NCBI RefSeq assembly: GCF_000429305.1
Contig: NZ_AUBP01000025.1
Coordinates: 1-64,000 of the forward strand
From: Desulfovibrio inopinatus DSM 10711
Lineage (GTDB): Bacteria > Desulfobacterota > Desulfovibrionia > Desulfovibrionales > Desulfovibrionaceae
Direction: 5' to 3'
Length of the DNA: 64,000 bases
A model generated the notes under the pieces. The model did not search any database. It was not told where the DNA came from and saw nothing but the letters and a program-made list of their open reading frames with translations. How positions within the stretch are numbered: the stretch's first letter is position 1; every line of letters begins with the position of its first letter. Positions 25,378 to 36,861 of the stretch are shown in pieces. The translations under genes were made by a program, and so were the position numbers.

Positions 25378-27033
25378 TCATTCTCCGATCATCACACGGG
25401 CGATACCGGACTCTACGCCCAAATATCCGGTAGAACGAAAATGCTGAATCAATTGGAATACAGCCGATATTCGTCGATGACGCAAAGATGACAGAAGATT
25501 TTGCACATCGTCATCAAGCTGCTTGAGATCACCATCGTTATCAATGGTTTCATGACACAAGTTTCTCTTTTTCTCCGGATTCCACTGCCAGGAATCCACC
25601 GTTGCTGCCGTTCTCGCATTCCATTGCCGTTCGGCCAAGCGATGTGCCCGTTGTGCGGAAGAACAAAAAACCCCTACAACGACATCGGCTTTATCTTTGT
25701 TATGCCAGCCAATTTCAAAGAATAAGGGAATCTCAGCAAATCCTGCACGACGAGTTTGTGTCTGACGCCAAAAGTCCTCCAAACGAACATCCACCAGCGG
25801 ATGAATCATATGCATTATTTCACGCCTGAGATTATCGTCTTCAAGAAGTGCCGATAACAGTGTCTTTTTATCAACCCCGTCAGCATTGACAAAACGTGAA
25901 CCATAACGCTGTTTGAGAAGATATGTGCCGTCCCCGTCCGGGCCATAGGTCTCAGCAACAACCTTATCGGAATTAAATACAGGCCACCCGCGCTTTTCAA
26001 TGCATGACAAAAAAGCGGATTTTCCACAGCCTGCAGGGCCGACGACGACGATCCGTTGTCGGGAACGAGCAAAGACAAGCGGCAACCTGGCAAAATCCTT
26101 GGGTAACGCCGCGGTAAACTCCATGACTTCGCCGGTCGTGGGATGCGGCACACAAAGACGCCAGGCATGCAGCATTTGCCGCGGAAACAGTCGGGCCATA
26201 CTCCCAAGGCTGCTCATAAAAGCCGTCAGTTTTGAACGACCGTACACCGCATCCCCCACAATGGGATGCCCAATATGATCAAGGTGGACTCGAATCTGAT
26301 GCGTTCGTCCGGTTTCAATGACGACTTCAAGGAGTGAGACACGCTTTTCCGGGTCCGACCATACAACACGATATCGTGTCAGCGCATCGCGTCCCCCCTT
26401 TTTAACTACAGCCATGCGCGTTTTAATGTCTGGATCACGACCTAAGGGGACGTTAATGACACCGTTCTCCCTTTCTGGCCTGCCAACAACAAGAGCAAGA
26501 TAGGTTTTGGAAACTGTTCTCTCCGCAAAAGCCGTACTGAGAGTCAAACGTGCTGGTTCATTCAAGGCAACGGCGATAAGCCCCGAGGTGTCTTTATCAA
26601 GCCGGTGCACAATACCGGGACGGACAGAATCCAAGTCCATTAAACCAGGATAGCGCTCTATCAGACGGTGGGCCAACGTTCCATGAGGACAGCTCGGAGC
26701 AGGATGGACCGTGAGGTTTGGTGGCTTATTCACAACGATCATATCATCGTCTTCATAAAGCACACAGAGTTCACCACGTTGTGGTATGAGACCACACGTC
26801 GACTCGGGGAGTTCAAAACGGACGCATGCTCCCGAGAAAATTTTCATCGATGGCTTTCGCCAGACGTGGCCGTTAACCTGTACCAACCCCGACTTAATCA
26901 TATCCTGGACTTTAGCCCGTGTGATAGCACGCTCTTCAAGTTGAGACGCTAACCAAATATCGCAACGAAGCTCTGGTGTTCCATCAGGAACAATACGCTC
27001 CTCAACGCGTTCGGATTGCAAATCGGTGTCCAT
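25378..27033 (-). CDS. RluD-type pseudouridine synthase fused to dephospho-CoA kinase
   Basis: 551 residues carrying two enzymes. Residues about 20-85 are an S4 RNA-binding domain; about 88-320 are an RluA/RluD pseudouridine synthase with the catalytic Asp in HRLDKDTSG, modifying 23S rRNA. From about 333 a P-loop (GPAGCGKSAF) begins a CoaE-like dephospho-CoA kinase, the last step of CoA synthesis, with HPLVDVRLEDF and EIPLFFE motifs. The join is continuous with no internal start signal. The CoaE half is more diverged than usual but keeps the P-loop. The rhomboid gene follows. Confidence 0.85.
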   Translation of the reverse strand: MDTDLQSERVEERIVPDGTPELRCDIWLASQLEERAITRAKVQDMIKSGLVQVNGHVWRKPSMKIFSGACVRFELPESTCGLIPQRGELCVLYEDDDMIVVNKPPNLTVHPAPSCPHGTLAHRLIERYPGLMDLDSVRPGIVHRLDKDTSGLIAVALNEPARLTLSTAFAERTVSKTYLALVVGRPERENGVINVPLGRDPDIKTRMAVVKKGGRDALTRYRVVWSDPEKRVSLLEVVIETGRTHQIRVHLDHIGHPIVGDAVYGRSKLTAFMSSLGSMARLFPRQMLHAWRLCVPHPTTGEVMEFTAALPKDFARLPLVFARSRQRIVVVGPAGCGKSAFLSCIEKRGWPVFNSDKVVAETYGPDGDGTYLLKQRYGSRFVNADGVDKKTLLSALLEDDNLRREIMHMIHPLVDVRLEDFWRQTQTRRAGFAEIPLFFEIGWHNKDKADVVVGVFCSSAQRAHRLAERQWNARTAATVDSWQWNPEKKRNLCHETIDNDGDLKQLDDDVQNLLSSLRHRRISAVFQLIQHFRSTGYLGVESGIARVMIGE

Positions 27034-27183
27034 GTTGTATACCTATGCGACTCGACCGACGACAAAGTCGATCGAAATGTTATGAGAAAGACTCGTTGCA
27101 GACAGACATATTGTCAAGTTGTCGTCAATGGTTTAGCGTTTTTATTCATCTATCCCATATATTTTCACCCAAGGGAGCCCCAC

Positions 27184-28167
27184 ATGAAAGCCATTATTTA
27201 TAAAGACAAAACATTTAGTATTGAAGATGTCCCCATGCCAAACAGCGAGGATGGAGAAGTTCTCGTTCGGGTCTTGTGCGCTGGCATATGTAATACCGAT
27301 GTCGAACTTCTCCAAGGATATATGAATTTTAGCGGTATCCCTGGGCATGAATTCGTCGGCGTTGTCGAAGAGGCCCCAGACCCGGACCTTGTCGGCAAAC
27401 GTGTTGTCGCCGACATTAATGTCGGGTGTGGAGATTGCTCCTGGTGTAACCAAGACGATCCCCGGCATTGCCCGAACCGGACGGTTATTGGTATTGCCAA
27501 TAGACAAGGAGCATTTGCGGAATATATCCGTCTCCCCAGAGAGAATCTCCATGTTGTCGACGGGTCTATCCCAACAACGAAAGCGGTTTTTGTCGAGCCA
27601 CTGGCTGCAGCCTTGGAAATAAGCCAACAAGTCCATCTTCAGGCGCATGACCGAGTTGCAGTTTTAGGAGACGGCAAGCTTGGTATCCTTATCGCTTGTA
27701 GTCTTCGACATTTTTGCCCGGAAATCATTCTTATCGGCAAACACAGCAGTAATCTCCAAATTGCCGCCAATCAAAACGTGAGGACACGTCGCATTGCCTC
27801 TTTGTCCGACCTTGATAGACGCATCCCCGAAGAAATCGGACCATGCGATATCGTCATTGAGGCCACTGGCCGACCAGACGGCGTGCATTACGCGCTTAAT
27901 CTGCTCCGTCCAGAAGGAAAACTTGTTCTCAAGACGACATCAGCGGAATCTGGAAGCCTCAACTTGGCAAAAATTGTCGTCGACGAAATAGAGATTATTG
28001 GATCACGGTGCGGCCGATTTGAACTCGCCTTGCACTACTTGAAAGAAAATCTCATTGATACGTCGGAACTTGTCGAAGCAACCTATCCCTTGGATTCTTT
28101 CGCCGATGCATTTGCGCTGGCCATATCGAGAGGTTCAAAAAAAGTCATTTTAACCTTGTCGAAATAA
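27184..28167 (+). CDS. zinc-dependent medium-chain alcohol dehydrogenase family protein
   Basis: 327 residues. The N-terminal catalytic domain has CAGICNTD and GHEFVGVV (catalytic zinc) and the four structural-zinc cysteines in GCGDCSWCNQDDPRHC. A Rossmann domain follows, with a rather divergent nucleotide motif GDGKLGIL. The frame is open to 27016, but ATG 27184 has AAGGGAG upstream and starts the family's N-terminus (MKAIIY). It is 25 bases before the MscS gene. The substrate could be an alcohol or polyol; it is not predictable. Confidence 0.85.
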   Translation: MKAIIYKDKTFSIEDVPMPNSEDGEVLVRVLCAGICNTDVELLQGYMNFSGIPGHEFVGVVEEAPDPDLVGKRVVADINVGCGDCSWCNQDDPRHCPNRTVIGIANRQGAFAEYIRLPRENLHVVDGSIPTTKAVFVEPLAAALEISQQVHLQAHDRVAVLGDGKLGILIACSLRHFCPEIILIGKHSSNLQIAANQNVRTRRIASLSDLDRRIPEEIGPCDIVIEATGRPDGVHYALNLLRPEGKLVLKTTSAESGSLNLAKIVVDEIEIIGSRCGRFELALHYLKENLIDTSELVEATYPLDSFADAFALAISRGSKKVILTLSK

Positions 28168-28192
28168 CCGGCACGCTTAATCCATTTCTCTT

Positions 28193-29413
28193 ATGGAACA
28201 GCAAATTCTCCTCAAAATACGTTCGATGCTCGAACCGTTGCACCAAGACATCGATACGTATATAAAAATCATTGAAACAATCTGGAATGCCGGGCTCTTC
28301 GGTATTAGTTTTGGCAAAATTATTGGAGCCCTCTTTCTCTTTAGTCTTTTTATCTTCTTCCGATCACGGATATCCCGTTTCATTATTCGTCGGGCACATC
28401 GCATAAGCCGTATAACAATCACGACAATTGACGATCATCTTATTACGGCCCTCGAAGCCCCACTCAGCTTCTTGCCGGTTGTCATCGGCTTTTTCGTTGC
28501 AACGCAGTACTTGTCTCTCTCAGGAATGCTTGATCTGCTTATCCAAAAGATCTGTCATTCCCTCCTTATCATTGTGCTCTTTTGGAGCGTATTCAATCTG
28601 CTTCAACCCATAGCCACCAATATTGCGAAAGACGTTGAGCATCGTCTCTCAGCCACAATGGCTCGTTGGTTATTCAAAACAATCCGTGCCATTGTGCTTA
28701 CAATTTGGCTTGCAACACTCCTTGAAATCTGGGGAATATCCATTGGTCCCGTGCTCGCTGGTTTGGGTCTCTTCAGTGTCGCAGTGGGCCTTGGCGCAAA
28801 AGATCTCTTTCAGAACCTTATCGCGGGAATCATTATCATTTCAGAAAAACGATTCAATCCAGGTGATTGGATACGCGTTGATGGAATCGTCGAGGGAACA
28901 GTGGAAAACATCGGGTTTCGTTCAACTCGAGTCCGACGGTTTGATAAAGCACCTGTTTATGTCCCGAATACTGATCTTTCCGATAAAGCGGCCATCAATT
29001 TTTCCAAAATGAACTATCGACGCATCTACTGGACGATTGGCTTGGTGTACGCAACCAAAGTGGACCAACTCCGGACGGTTTGTAACCAGATCAAGTCGTA
29101 TATTACAGAACAGCCTGACATTTTTGCGTTACCACCGGACGCACCGTTGTTTGTGCATATCGACAACTTCGGAGAGTCTTCGATCAATGTTATGCTCTAT
29201 TGTTTCACGAAAACAACACAGTGGGGCGAATGGCTGCGCATCAAGGAGGAACTTGCGTACGCCATAATGGATATTGTTCATTCCTCGGGATCGGACTTCG
29301 CCTTTCCAAGCCGAACATTATATGTCGAATCATTCCCAGGCGGCGAGCAAGCCGAGCCATTCATCCCGCCGACATCTTCTCTTCACGAAACAACACAGGG
29401 CGAAAACACCTAA
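28193..29413 (+). CDS. MscS-family mechanosensitive channel
   Basis: 406 residues: four to five membrane segments, the last being the pore helix with the AGLGLFSVAVGLGAKDLFQN pattern, then the conserved beta domain (GDWIRVDGIVEGTVENIGFRSTRVR, then VPNTDLS) and the C-terminal cage (about 300-390). It opens under osmotic down-shock to release solutes. No strong ribosome site is seen before the ATG. It probably shares a transcript with the dehydrogenase gene just upstream. Confidence 0.9.
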   Translation: MEQQILLKIRSMLEPLHQDIDTYIKIIETIWNAGLFGISFGKIIGALFLFSLFIFFRSRISRFIIRRAHRISRITITTIDDHLITALEAPLSFLPVVIGFFVATQYLSLSGMLDLLIQKICHSLLIIVLFWSVFNLLQPIATNIAKDVEHRLSATMARWLFKTIRAIVLTIWLATLLEIWGISIGPVLAGLGLFSVAVGLGAKDLFQNLIAGIIIISEKRFNPGDWIRVDGIVEGTVENIGFRSTRVRRFDKAPVYVPNTDLSDKAAINFSKMNYRRIYWTIGLVYATKVDQLRTVCNQIKSYITEQPDIFALPPDAPLFVHIDNFGESSINVMLYCFTKTTQWGEWLRIKEELAYAIMDIVHSSGSDFAFPSRTLYVESFPGGEQAEPFIPPTSSLHETTQGENT

Positions 29414-29426
29414 GTGCTTTCGCCCT
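29397..29426. terminator. hairpin between convergent genes
   Basis: AGGGCGAAA (29397-29405) and TTTCGCCCT (29418-29426) pair around a 12-base loop that spans the MscS stop codon. No clear T-run follows in either direction, so the terminator call is tentative. Confidence 0.35.
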
Positions 29427-29456
29427 GAAGTAAGCGAGAAGAATCACGCTAAAAAT

Positions 29457-29663
29457 TTAGTCGATTTTTCCCGGTACAAATCCGATATCACTAATAGCCA
29501 GTTTGATAACATCATCAGCCACTGGCTTTTCTTCTTCGTAGCTCGCTTGGCCCAATTCAAGATTGACCGAAACATTTTTGAGTCCGTCAATTTTGGAAAG
29601 CGCCTCAGTAACCGATTTTACACAATGTTCACACGACATACCTTTAACTGCAACCGTCTTCAT
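29457..29663 (-). CDS. copZ: copper chaperone / heavy-metal-associated domain protein
   Basis: 68 residues, a single ferredoxin-like HMA domain with the metal-binding loop GMSCEHC. Such proteins carry Cu(I) to a P-type ATPase or to a repressor. It is 23 bases after hisA on the same strand; no copper ATPase is nearby, so the partner must be elsewhere. Confidence 0.85.
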   Translation of the reverse strand: MKTVAVKGMSCEHCVKSVTEALSKIDGLKNVSVNLELGQASYEEEKPVADDVIKLAISDIGFVPGKID

Positions 29664-29686
29664 TCTCCAACTCCTTCAGTCTGGAT

Positions 29687-30418
29687 TTAAGCTCGTTCGG
29701 CAAGCCAAGTTACGGCTTCCTCGAAATCAAGGGTGCCTTCATAAATAGCTCGTCCTGTTATAACCCCTTCCAGACCTTTTGCAAACAACGGGTACAAATT
29801 TTTAAGGTCATCAAGCACAGCCACGCCGCCGGCAGCCAACACAGGCTTGTCGGTCAATGAAAGCAGATGCTCCATGGCGGCAATATTAACGCCGGATTGC
29901 ATACCATCGCGTGAAATATCTGTGTAAACAAAAAAGGCCGATCCCTGACGAACAAGTCTGGGGACGACATCGTCAACGGTCAAACCGGAATCGGCAACCC
30001 AGCCTTTGGTTTTGAGCTTTCCGTCTACGGCATCTAATGAAACCCCGACTTTACCGGGAAGCGCTTCCGCCAAACGGCCAAAGCTCTCTTCATCTTCCAG
30101 TGCCATCGTTCCAATCAGCAGACGAGTCACCCCGGCATCAATATAGGCTTTTGCCGTATCGATATCGCGAATCCCTCCGCCCAGCTGAACCGGGATGCTC
30201 AATTTTTCACAAATGGCTTTGATAAGATCAAAGTTCTTGGGCTTGCCGCTAAATGCCCCGTCCAAATCGACAATATGCAGATATTGAGCACCAAGTGATT
30301 GCCAATGTTCAGCCATCGATCCAGGGTCTTTGGAGAATACAGTCACTTGGTCGGCGAGCCCTTGCTTAAGCCGAACGCATTGTCCGTCTTTAATGTCGAC
30401 AGCGGGAAACAAAATCAC
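29687..30418 (-). CDS. hisA: phosphoribosylformimino-AICAR ribotide isomerase HisA
   Basis: 243 residues, a TIM barrel for the fourth step of histidine synthesis. It starts [16 protein letters not shown] (catalytic Asp), has VQLGGGIRD and the second Asp in [11 protein letters not shown], and [11 protein letters not shown] at the end. The start is GTG 30418 with AAAGGAG upstream; it overlaps the lipoprotein stop by GTGA. Confidence 0.93.
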   Translation of the reverse strand: MILFPAVDIKDGQCVRLKQGLADQVTVFSKDPGSMAEHWQSLGAQYLHIVDLDGAFSGKPKNFDLIKAICEKLSIPVQLGGGIRDIDTAKAYIDAGVTRLLIGTMALEDEESFGRLAEALPGKVGVSLDAVDGKLKTKGWVADSGLTVDDVVPRLVRQGSAFFVYTDISRDGMQSGVNIAAMEHLLSLTDKPVLAAGGVAVLDDLKNLYPLFAKGLEGVITGRAIYEGTLDFEEAVTWLAERA

Positions 30419-31080
30419 AGGCCAAGCTCCTTTAATCCCTTTTGGATGCCAAACGAAGCTAATTCCGAAGCGGTCAGCCATTTTCCGCCGCGTTCAAAAA
30501 AAGCCCCTGCTTTCAAAATATCATCCGCCAGGGCCTGTTGTTCTTCTTCAAAATGGACATATTTGACGAGGTCACCAGTGTTCACATCCACGACATACAT
30601 ATTCAGTGCGATGTATGCCGGTACAGACGCTCCTATCGGTGAACCGACCCGCTCTCGGGCTGAAAGAATCTGTGGCACAATGACATAGTCCACGGAGGCA
30701 CATTGCCCCACATGCGCATAGTAGTCACGAAGAGCCTGTTTGAGTCGGGTCGTAGGTGCCGGTGTTGCCGCAAGGCATTTCACCATGGTCAGCTCTGAAA
30801 TCGTATGTTTCTTCGTGGCTGCCATACGGGTCTGCATAGCGTCATCAAGTTGCGGTAACAACTTGGGATCCACGGGGAAAATCTGACTCGGCATGGTGCC
30901 GGCCAAAAGATCTTCATTGGAAGTCGCCACGGTAAAGGGAGCTACCCCAAACGTAAATTGCGATACGGCGGATTCATTTTCAGTCGGAGAATTTTGCTGA
31001 CGGCGTTTACAACCAACAATTCCGAAAATGAGACATACGACAACGATTGACCAGACAACTCCGCGATGGTGCGATTTCAT
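30415..31080 (-). CDS. lipoprotein of unknown function within the his operon
   Basis: 221 residues. The N-terminus is a lipoprotein signal (hydrophobic run ending IFGIVGC, Cys about 24). The body is soluble and mostly periplasmic, with no motif that I recognise. It overlaps hisB by 4 bases and hisA by 4 bases, so it is translationally coupled to both, though no histidine role is implied. Confidence 0.75.
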   Translation of the reverse strand: MKSHHRGVVWSIVVVCLIFGIVGCKRRQQNSPTENESAVSQFTFGVAPFTVATSNEDLLAGTMPSQIFPVDPKLLPQLDDAMQTRMAATKKHTISELTMVKCLAATPAPTTRLKQALRDYYAHVGQCASVDYVIVPQILSARERVGSPIGASVPAYIALNMYVVDVNTGDLVKYVHFEEEQQALADDILKAGAFFERGGKWLTASELASFGIQKGLKELGL

Positions 31081-31691
31081 GTGTCCAGACTCCCTTTGGT
31101 GCTGGGAACACCCCGCCGTCGCCGCGAAATGGCACGACGAAGGGCCAGGCCCAATGCCTTGAAGGCCGCTTCGAGCATATGATGACCGTTTTGGCCATAT
31201 TCCAAATGAATGTGCAGATTGAACCCGCCTTTGTAGGCAAAGGACTTGAAAAACTCACGCCAGAGGTCCTTTTCCTCTCCTGCAATGACAGGTGGCAAGA
31301 CATCATCTCCCTGATAGACCACATAAGGACGACCGGAAAGATCCAAAACAACCGATGTTAAAGCCTCATCCATAGGAACGCGGGCATCGGCCACGCGTTC
31401 AATGCCTGCTTTGTTTCCAAGAGCACGGGCAAACGCCTCTCCCAGGCACAAACCGACATCTTCAATGGAATGGTGGGCATCAATATACATATCGCCATTG
31501 CATGCAATGACAAGATCGAACTCGGCCCAGTACCCGAGCAAAGTCAGCATATGATCGGCAAAACCGAAGCCAGTCTTAACATCGGTTTTCCCTGTACCGT
31601 CAAGTGTGAGTTCAAGACGAATATCGGTCTCCGCCGTCTTGCGCTCCACCACGGCAGACCGTACAGACGTGTCGCCCTGATGCTCTGTCAT
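31077..31691 (-). CDS. hisB: imidazoleglycerol-phosphate dehydratase HisB
   Basis: 204 residues, the dehydratase of histidine synthesis in its stand-alone form without the phosphatase domain. The metal-binding motifs are [10 protein letters not shown] and [14 protein letters not shown], with FADHML near residue 45. It follows tatB by 3 bases. Confidence 0.95.
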   Translation of the reverse strand: MTEHQGDTSVRSAVVERKTAETDIRLELTLDGTGKTDVKTGFGFADHMLTLLGYWAEFDLVIACNGDMYIDAHHSIEDVGLCLGEAFARALGNKAGIERVADARVPMDEALTSVVLDLSGRPYVVYQGDDVLPPVIAGEEKDLWREFFKSFAYKGGFNLHIHLEYGQNGHHMLEAAFKALGLALRRAISRRRRGVPSTKGSLDT

Positions 31692-31694
31692 ATC

Positions 31695-32066
31695 TTACGC
31701 CTTTGTTGCTGTCTCGGAGATCGGCGTCTCGGGAGTTTTGTTTTCTGCAGATGCTTCAACGCTCTGCTTTTCCGCTTCGGTTTTGGCATCCACGGAATTC
31801 ATTTCCGACTCGGCCGCCGTCGTGTTCACAGCGGCCTTTTCATCGTCTTCCGGAAATAATTCCTTTTTCGCCTCTTCCTGGCGTTTTTTCTGTTCAGCCC
31901 GTTCGACCTCGGCTTCAAATGTATGTTTAACGTCGGAACTCATGCGTCGAAACTCGGCCATCCCCTTCCCAAAAGTTCGCATAAGTTCGGGCAATTTCGA
32001 TGGACCGATGAAAATGAGCGCCACAACAATAATCACCATAAGCTCGGTGGAACCGATATTGAACAT
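31695..32066 (-). CDS. tatB: Sec-independent translocase TatB
   Basis: 123 residues. A short N-terminal membrane helix with the hinge (LIFIGPSKLPELM) is followed by an amphipathic helix and a long charged, low-complexity tail. This is TatA/TatB-family; the FNIGSTELMVI start and length favour TatB. It would form the substrate-receptor complex with TatC, which is not in this window. The operon position between guaA and hisB gives no functional link. Confidence 0.8.
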   Translation of the reverse strand: MFNIGSTELMVIIVVALIFIGPSKLPELMRTFGKGMAEFRRMSSDVKHTFEAEVERAEQKKRQEEAKKELFPEDDEKAAVNTTAAESEMNSVDAKTEAEKQSVEASAENKTPETPISETATKA

Positions 32067-32103
32067 ACGTGTCCCCGCTTAGAAAACGTGCGTCAGGAAA
32101 GTC

Positions 32104-33654
32104 CTATTCCCATTCAATCGTGCTTGGGGGCTTGGACGAAATGTCGTAAACGACACGGTTGACGCCTTTTACCTCGTTGATGATTCGATTGGATATATTG
32201 GCCAGAATTTCGGAAGGAACGCGCGACCAATCAGCCGTCATGGCATCGAGACTGTCAACGATGCGTAAAGCAATGACGTGTTCGTAGGTTCTGTCGTCTC
32301 CCATAACACCGACCGTCTTGAGCGGCAGCAACACGGCAAATCCTTGCCAAACCTTGCGGTACCAATCCGTTGCATGAAGCTCGCTTTGAACGATTTTATC
32401 AGCTCGCCGCAGAATTTCCAGACGTTCTTCGGTGATTTCACCAATGATACGAATTGCCAATCCCGGACCAGGGAACGGATGCCGCCAAATAACAAAATCA
32501 GGCAAGCCCAGTTCCAAAGCGACCTTCCGGACTTCGTCTTTGAAAAGTTCACGTAACGGTTCAACAAGTTGCAGCTTCATGACATCAGGTAACCCACCGA
32601 CGTTGTGGTGGCTTTTGATGATTGCCGATGGTCCGCGGAACGAAATGCTTTCGATGACATCGGGATACAGCGTGCCTTGCGCGAGATAATCAACGCCTTC
32701 AATAGCCGACGCTTCTTTTTCGAAAACTTCAATGAATGTGTGACCGATGATCTTTCGCTTCTCTTCGGGATCCTCGACACCATCAAGACGACCCAGAAAA
32801 AGATCGCGTGCTTTCACAAAGCGAAGGTTGAGATCGAAATGCTCACGTAAATATTCGACAACCTCTTCACCTTCATTGGCGCGCAACAAGCCATTGTCCA
32901 CAAAGATACAATGGCATCGTTTGCCAATGGCTTTGTGCAGCATGACGGCGACCACGGTGGAATCCACACCGCCGGACAGGGCGCAGACAACATGGCTGTC
33001 CCCGATCTTTTTCTTCATGGCTTCAATTTCGCTTCCTACGAATGAAGACATGTTCCAGTTGGCGTTGAGGTTCGCAATTTTGAAGAGGAAGTTATGCAAA
33101 ATCACGCCACCGTCTTCTGTATGAGCGACTTCCGGATGGAATTGCAAAGCATAAATATTTCGAGAGCTATCTGCTATCGCCGCAACGTCGACATTCTTTG
33201 TTCGGCCAATGACGGTAAATCCTTCAGGAGGTAACATGACTTTGTCACCATGCGACATCCAGACCGTGTGCGTGCGGCTAGGATCAATACCGTCAAAGAG
33301 GAGACTTTTTTCCAGAATCTCGAATTCAGCGCGACCATATTCTCTGTCACGAGCAGCGGAGACCCGCCCTCCTGACAAATTATGGGCAATCAACTGCATA
33401 CCGTAGCAAATACCCAAAAGAGGCAATCCGAGTTCAAGCAGTTCCGGGTCAAGCCGCGGAGAGCCTGACTCAGTGACACTCGAAGGTCCGCCCGAAAGGA
33501 TGATGGCTTTTGCTCCAGACTGTTTGATTTCTTCTAAAGAAGCTGTGCAGGGCAAAATTTCCGAATATACACCGGTTTCACGAATACGACGAGCGATAAG
33601 CTGCGTATACTGAGAACCGAAGTCGAGAATAATGACTTTGTCAGGTGTAATCAT
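32104..33654 (-). CDS. guaA: GMP synthase (glutamine-hydrolysing) GuaA
   Basis: 516 residues. An N-terminal class I glutamine amidotransferase has the Cys in GICYGMQL and the His/Glu in FHPEV. The ATP-pyrophosphatase domain has [10 protein letters not shown], and the C-terminal dimerisation domain ends KPPSTIEWE. It converts XMP to GMP. It lies 18 bases after guaB. Confidence 0.97.
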   Translation of the reverse strand: MITPDKVIILDFGSQYTQLIARRIRETGVYSEILPCTASLEEIKQSGAKAIILSGGPSSVTESGSPRLDPELLELGLPLLGICYGMQLIAHNLSGGRVSAARDREYGRAEFEILEKSLLFDGIDPSRTHTVWMSHGDKVMLPPEGFTVIGRTKNVDVAAIADSSRNIYALQFHPEVAHTEDGGVILHNFLFKIANLNANWNMSSFVGSEIEAMKKKIGDSHVVCALSGGVDSTVVAVMLHKAIGKRCHCIFVDNGLLRANEGEEVVEYLREHFDLNLRFVKARDLFLGRLDGVEDPEEKRKIIGHTFIEVFEKEASAIEGVDYLAQGTLYPDVIESISFRGPSAIIKSHHNVGGLPDVMKLQLVEPLRELFKDEVRKVALELGLPDFVIWRHPFPGPGLAIRIIGEITEERLEILRRADKIVQSELHATDWYRKVWQGFAVLLPLKTVGVMGDDRTYEHVIALRIVDSLDAMTADWSRVPSEILANISNRIINEVKGVNRVVYDISSKPPSTIEWE

Positions 33655-33672
33655 AAAACGACCTTTCCCGGC

Positions 33673-35169
<1,497 letters not shown>

Positions 35170-35371
35170 TCATTCAAGGAAAACAGCTTATCCGGTGCCG
35201 AAAACAACCAGCATTGGTTGCTCAGGAGGTCGAATCTGCTTTGTTCCATGTGAATTTGTCGACGATATACTAATTCAATCGCCGTGTCCTAAAAAGCATC
35301 GTCATTTTTCTTGCAAGCGGAGTACATTATGTCACATTCACTTACAAATGATATTGGCTCGCACTGGAGTG

Positions 35372-36082
35372 CTATGAGTCTTCACCAAGATAGGCGGAGC
35401 GCACTTTGGGGTCTTCCAAGAGATTGGCAGCGGGCCCTTCCAGAGCGACATGACCGGTTTCGAGGACGTATCCTCTATTTGAAATCTGTAATGCCATTTG
35501 GGCATTTTGCTCAACAAGCATGACTGTCACGCCTTCTTTGTTGATCTGCTGTATGATTTCAAAAATATTCTCAACAACAATAGGAGCCAACCCCAATGAC
35601 GGCTCATCGAGCAACAGCAATGACGGTCGCGCCATCAACGCGCGTCCAATAGCCAACATTTGTTGCTCACCACCGGACAACGTTCCGCCATGCTGGCGGC
35701 GACGTTCGGCCAAAACCGGGAAAAGTCCGTATATACGTTCTTCATCCGATTTTATACCCTCTTTGTCCTTTCGTAAGTAGGCGCCCATCATCAAATTTTC
35801 ACGGACAGTCAATACCGGAAAAATCATTCGTCCTTCGGGAACCTGTGTAATCCCCATAGAAACAATGCGTTCTGTGGAACACGACTGAATGGCTTCGCCA
35901 TTAAACGTAATAGAACCTGTTTTAGGAGGGGTAACGCCACTGATACTCATCAGTGTTGTACTCTTTCCTGCTCCATTGGCTCCGATGAGACACACGATCT
36001 CACCTTTGTTGATACGCAAGCTTACACCGGATAATGCTCGGATGTTTCCGTAGTACGTTTCAATGGCATTGATTTCAAGCAT
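35372..36082 (-). CDS. livF: branched-chain amino acid ABC transporter ATPase LivF
   Basis: 236 residues. Walker A is GANGAGKST, the signature LSGGEQQ, Walker B LLLLDEPSLGL. The sequence starts MLEINAIETYYG, typical of LivF. ATG 36082 has GGGGAG upstream and overlaps the livG stop by 8 bases. It is the last gene of livKHMGF. Confidence 0.95.
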   Translation of the reverse strand: MLEINAIETYYGNIRALSGVSLRINKGEIVCLIGANGAGKSTTLMSISGVTPPKTGSITFNGEAIQSCSTERIVSMGITQVPEGRMIFPVLTVRENLMMGAYLRKDKEGIKSDEERIYGLFPVLAERRRQHGGTLSGGEQQMLAIGRALMARPSLLLLDEPSLGLAPIVVENIFEIIQQINKEGVTVMLVEQNAQMALQISNRGYVLETGHVALEGPAANLLEDPKVRSAYLGEDS

Positions 36083-36860
36083 TGGCGGCTCCCCTGCCGA
36101 GATAAGCTTCAATGACCTGGGGGTTCTCCCTGATTTCAGTAGGACCGCCTTCGGCGATTTTCGTCCCATGGTCCAAAACAACAAGATGTTCACATAGTGT
36201 CATAACGAGCTTCATATCATGTTCAATGAGAACAACGGTCACGCCTTTGTCCATAATTGCATGAACAAGATTGACCAGCGACTGTGTTTCTTGAGGATTC
36301 ATGCCGGCAGCCGGTTCATCAAGCAACAACAACTTTGGATCGGTTGCCAACGCCCGAGCAATTTCAAGACGACGTTGATCTCCATAGGAAAGGCTCGACG
36401 ACTGATGCAGCGCTTTATTGCCAAGACCGACAAAATCAAGGCTCTCCATTGCGGCGTCGATAATTTCCCCTTCTTCTCGTTTCTGATTTTGGGTGCGAAA
36501 AACTGCACCAAAGAAATTGGACTTCGTGCGGCAGTGACGGCCGATTCGTACATTATCGAGCACTGTGAGCGAAGAAAAAAGACGAATATTTTGAAATGTA
36601 CGTGCGACACCCAAAGCGGTCATTCTTTCAGGCTTAAAGCCATTGGTGACGACTTCACGTCCATTGTTGGCCCAACGGACTTGTCCTTCACTTGGCTTAT
36701 AAATCCCGGCGATACAATTGAACATCGTGGTTTTGCCGGCTCCGTTTGGGCCGATAAGACCGGATATACGATTTTGCACGACATCAAACGATATATCGCT
36801 CAGGGCCATAAGTCCGCCAAAGCGTTTGCTGAGCCCATCTATGCGAAGGAGATAGTCCAT
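36075..36860 (-). CDS. livG: branched-chain amino acid ABC transporter ATPase LivG
   Basis: 261 residues. Walker A GPNGAGKTT, signature SYGDQRR, Walker B LLLLDEPAAGMNP, and the typical C-terminal motif VIEAYLG. It forms a heterodimer with LivF under the LivHM permease. It begins 1 base after the livM stop. Confidence 0.95.
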   Translation of the reverse strand: MDYLLRIDGLSKRFGGLMALSDISFDVVQNRISGLIGPNGAGKTTMFNCIAGIYKPSEGQVRWANNGREVVTNGFKPERMTALGVARTFQNIRLFSSLTVLDNVRIGRHCRTKSNFFGAVFRTQNQKREEGEIIDAAMESLDFVGLGNKALHQSSSLSYGDQRRLEIARALATDPKLLLLDEPAAGMNPQETQSLVNLVHAIMDKGVTVVLIEHDMKLVMTLCEHLVVLDHGTKIAEGGPTEIRENPQVIEAYLGRGAANA

Positions 36861-36861
36861 C

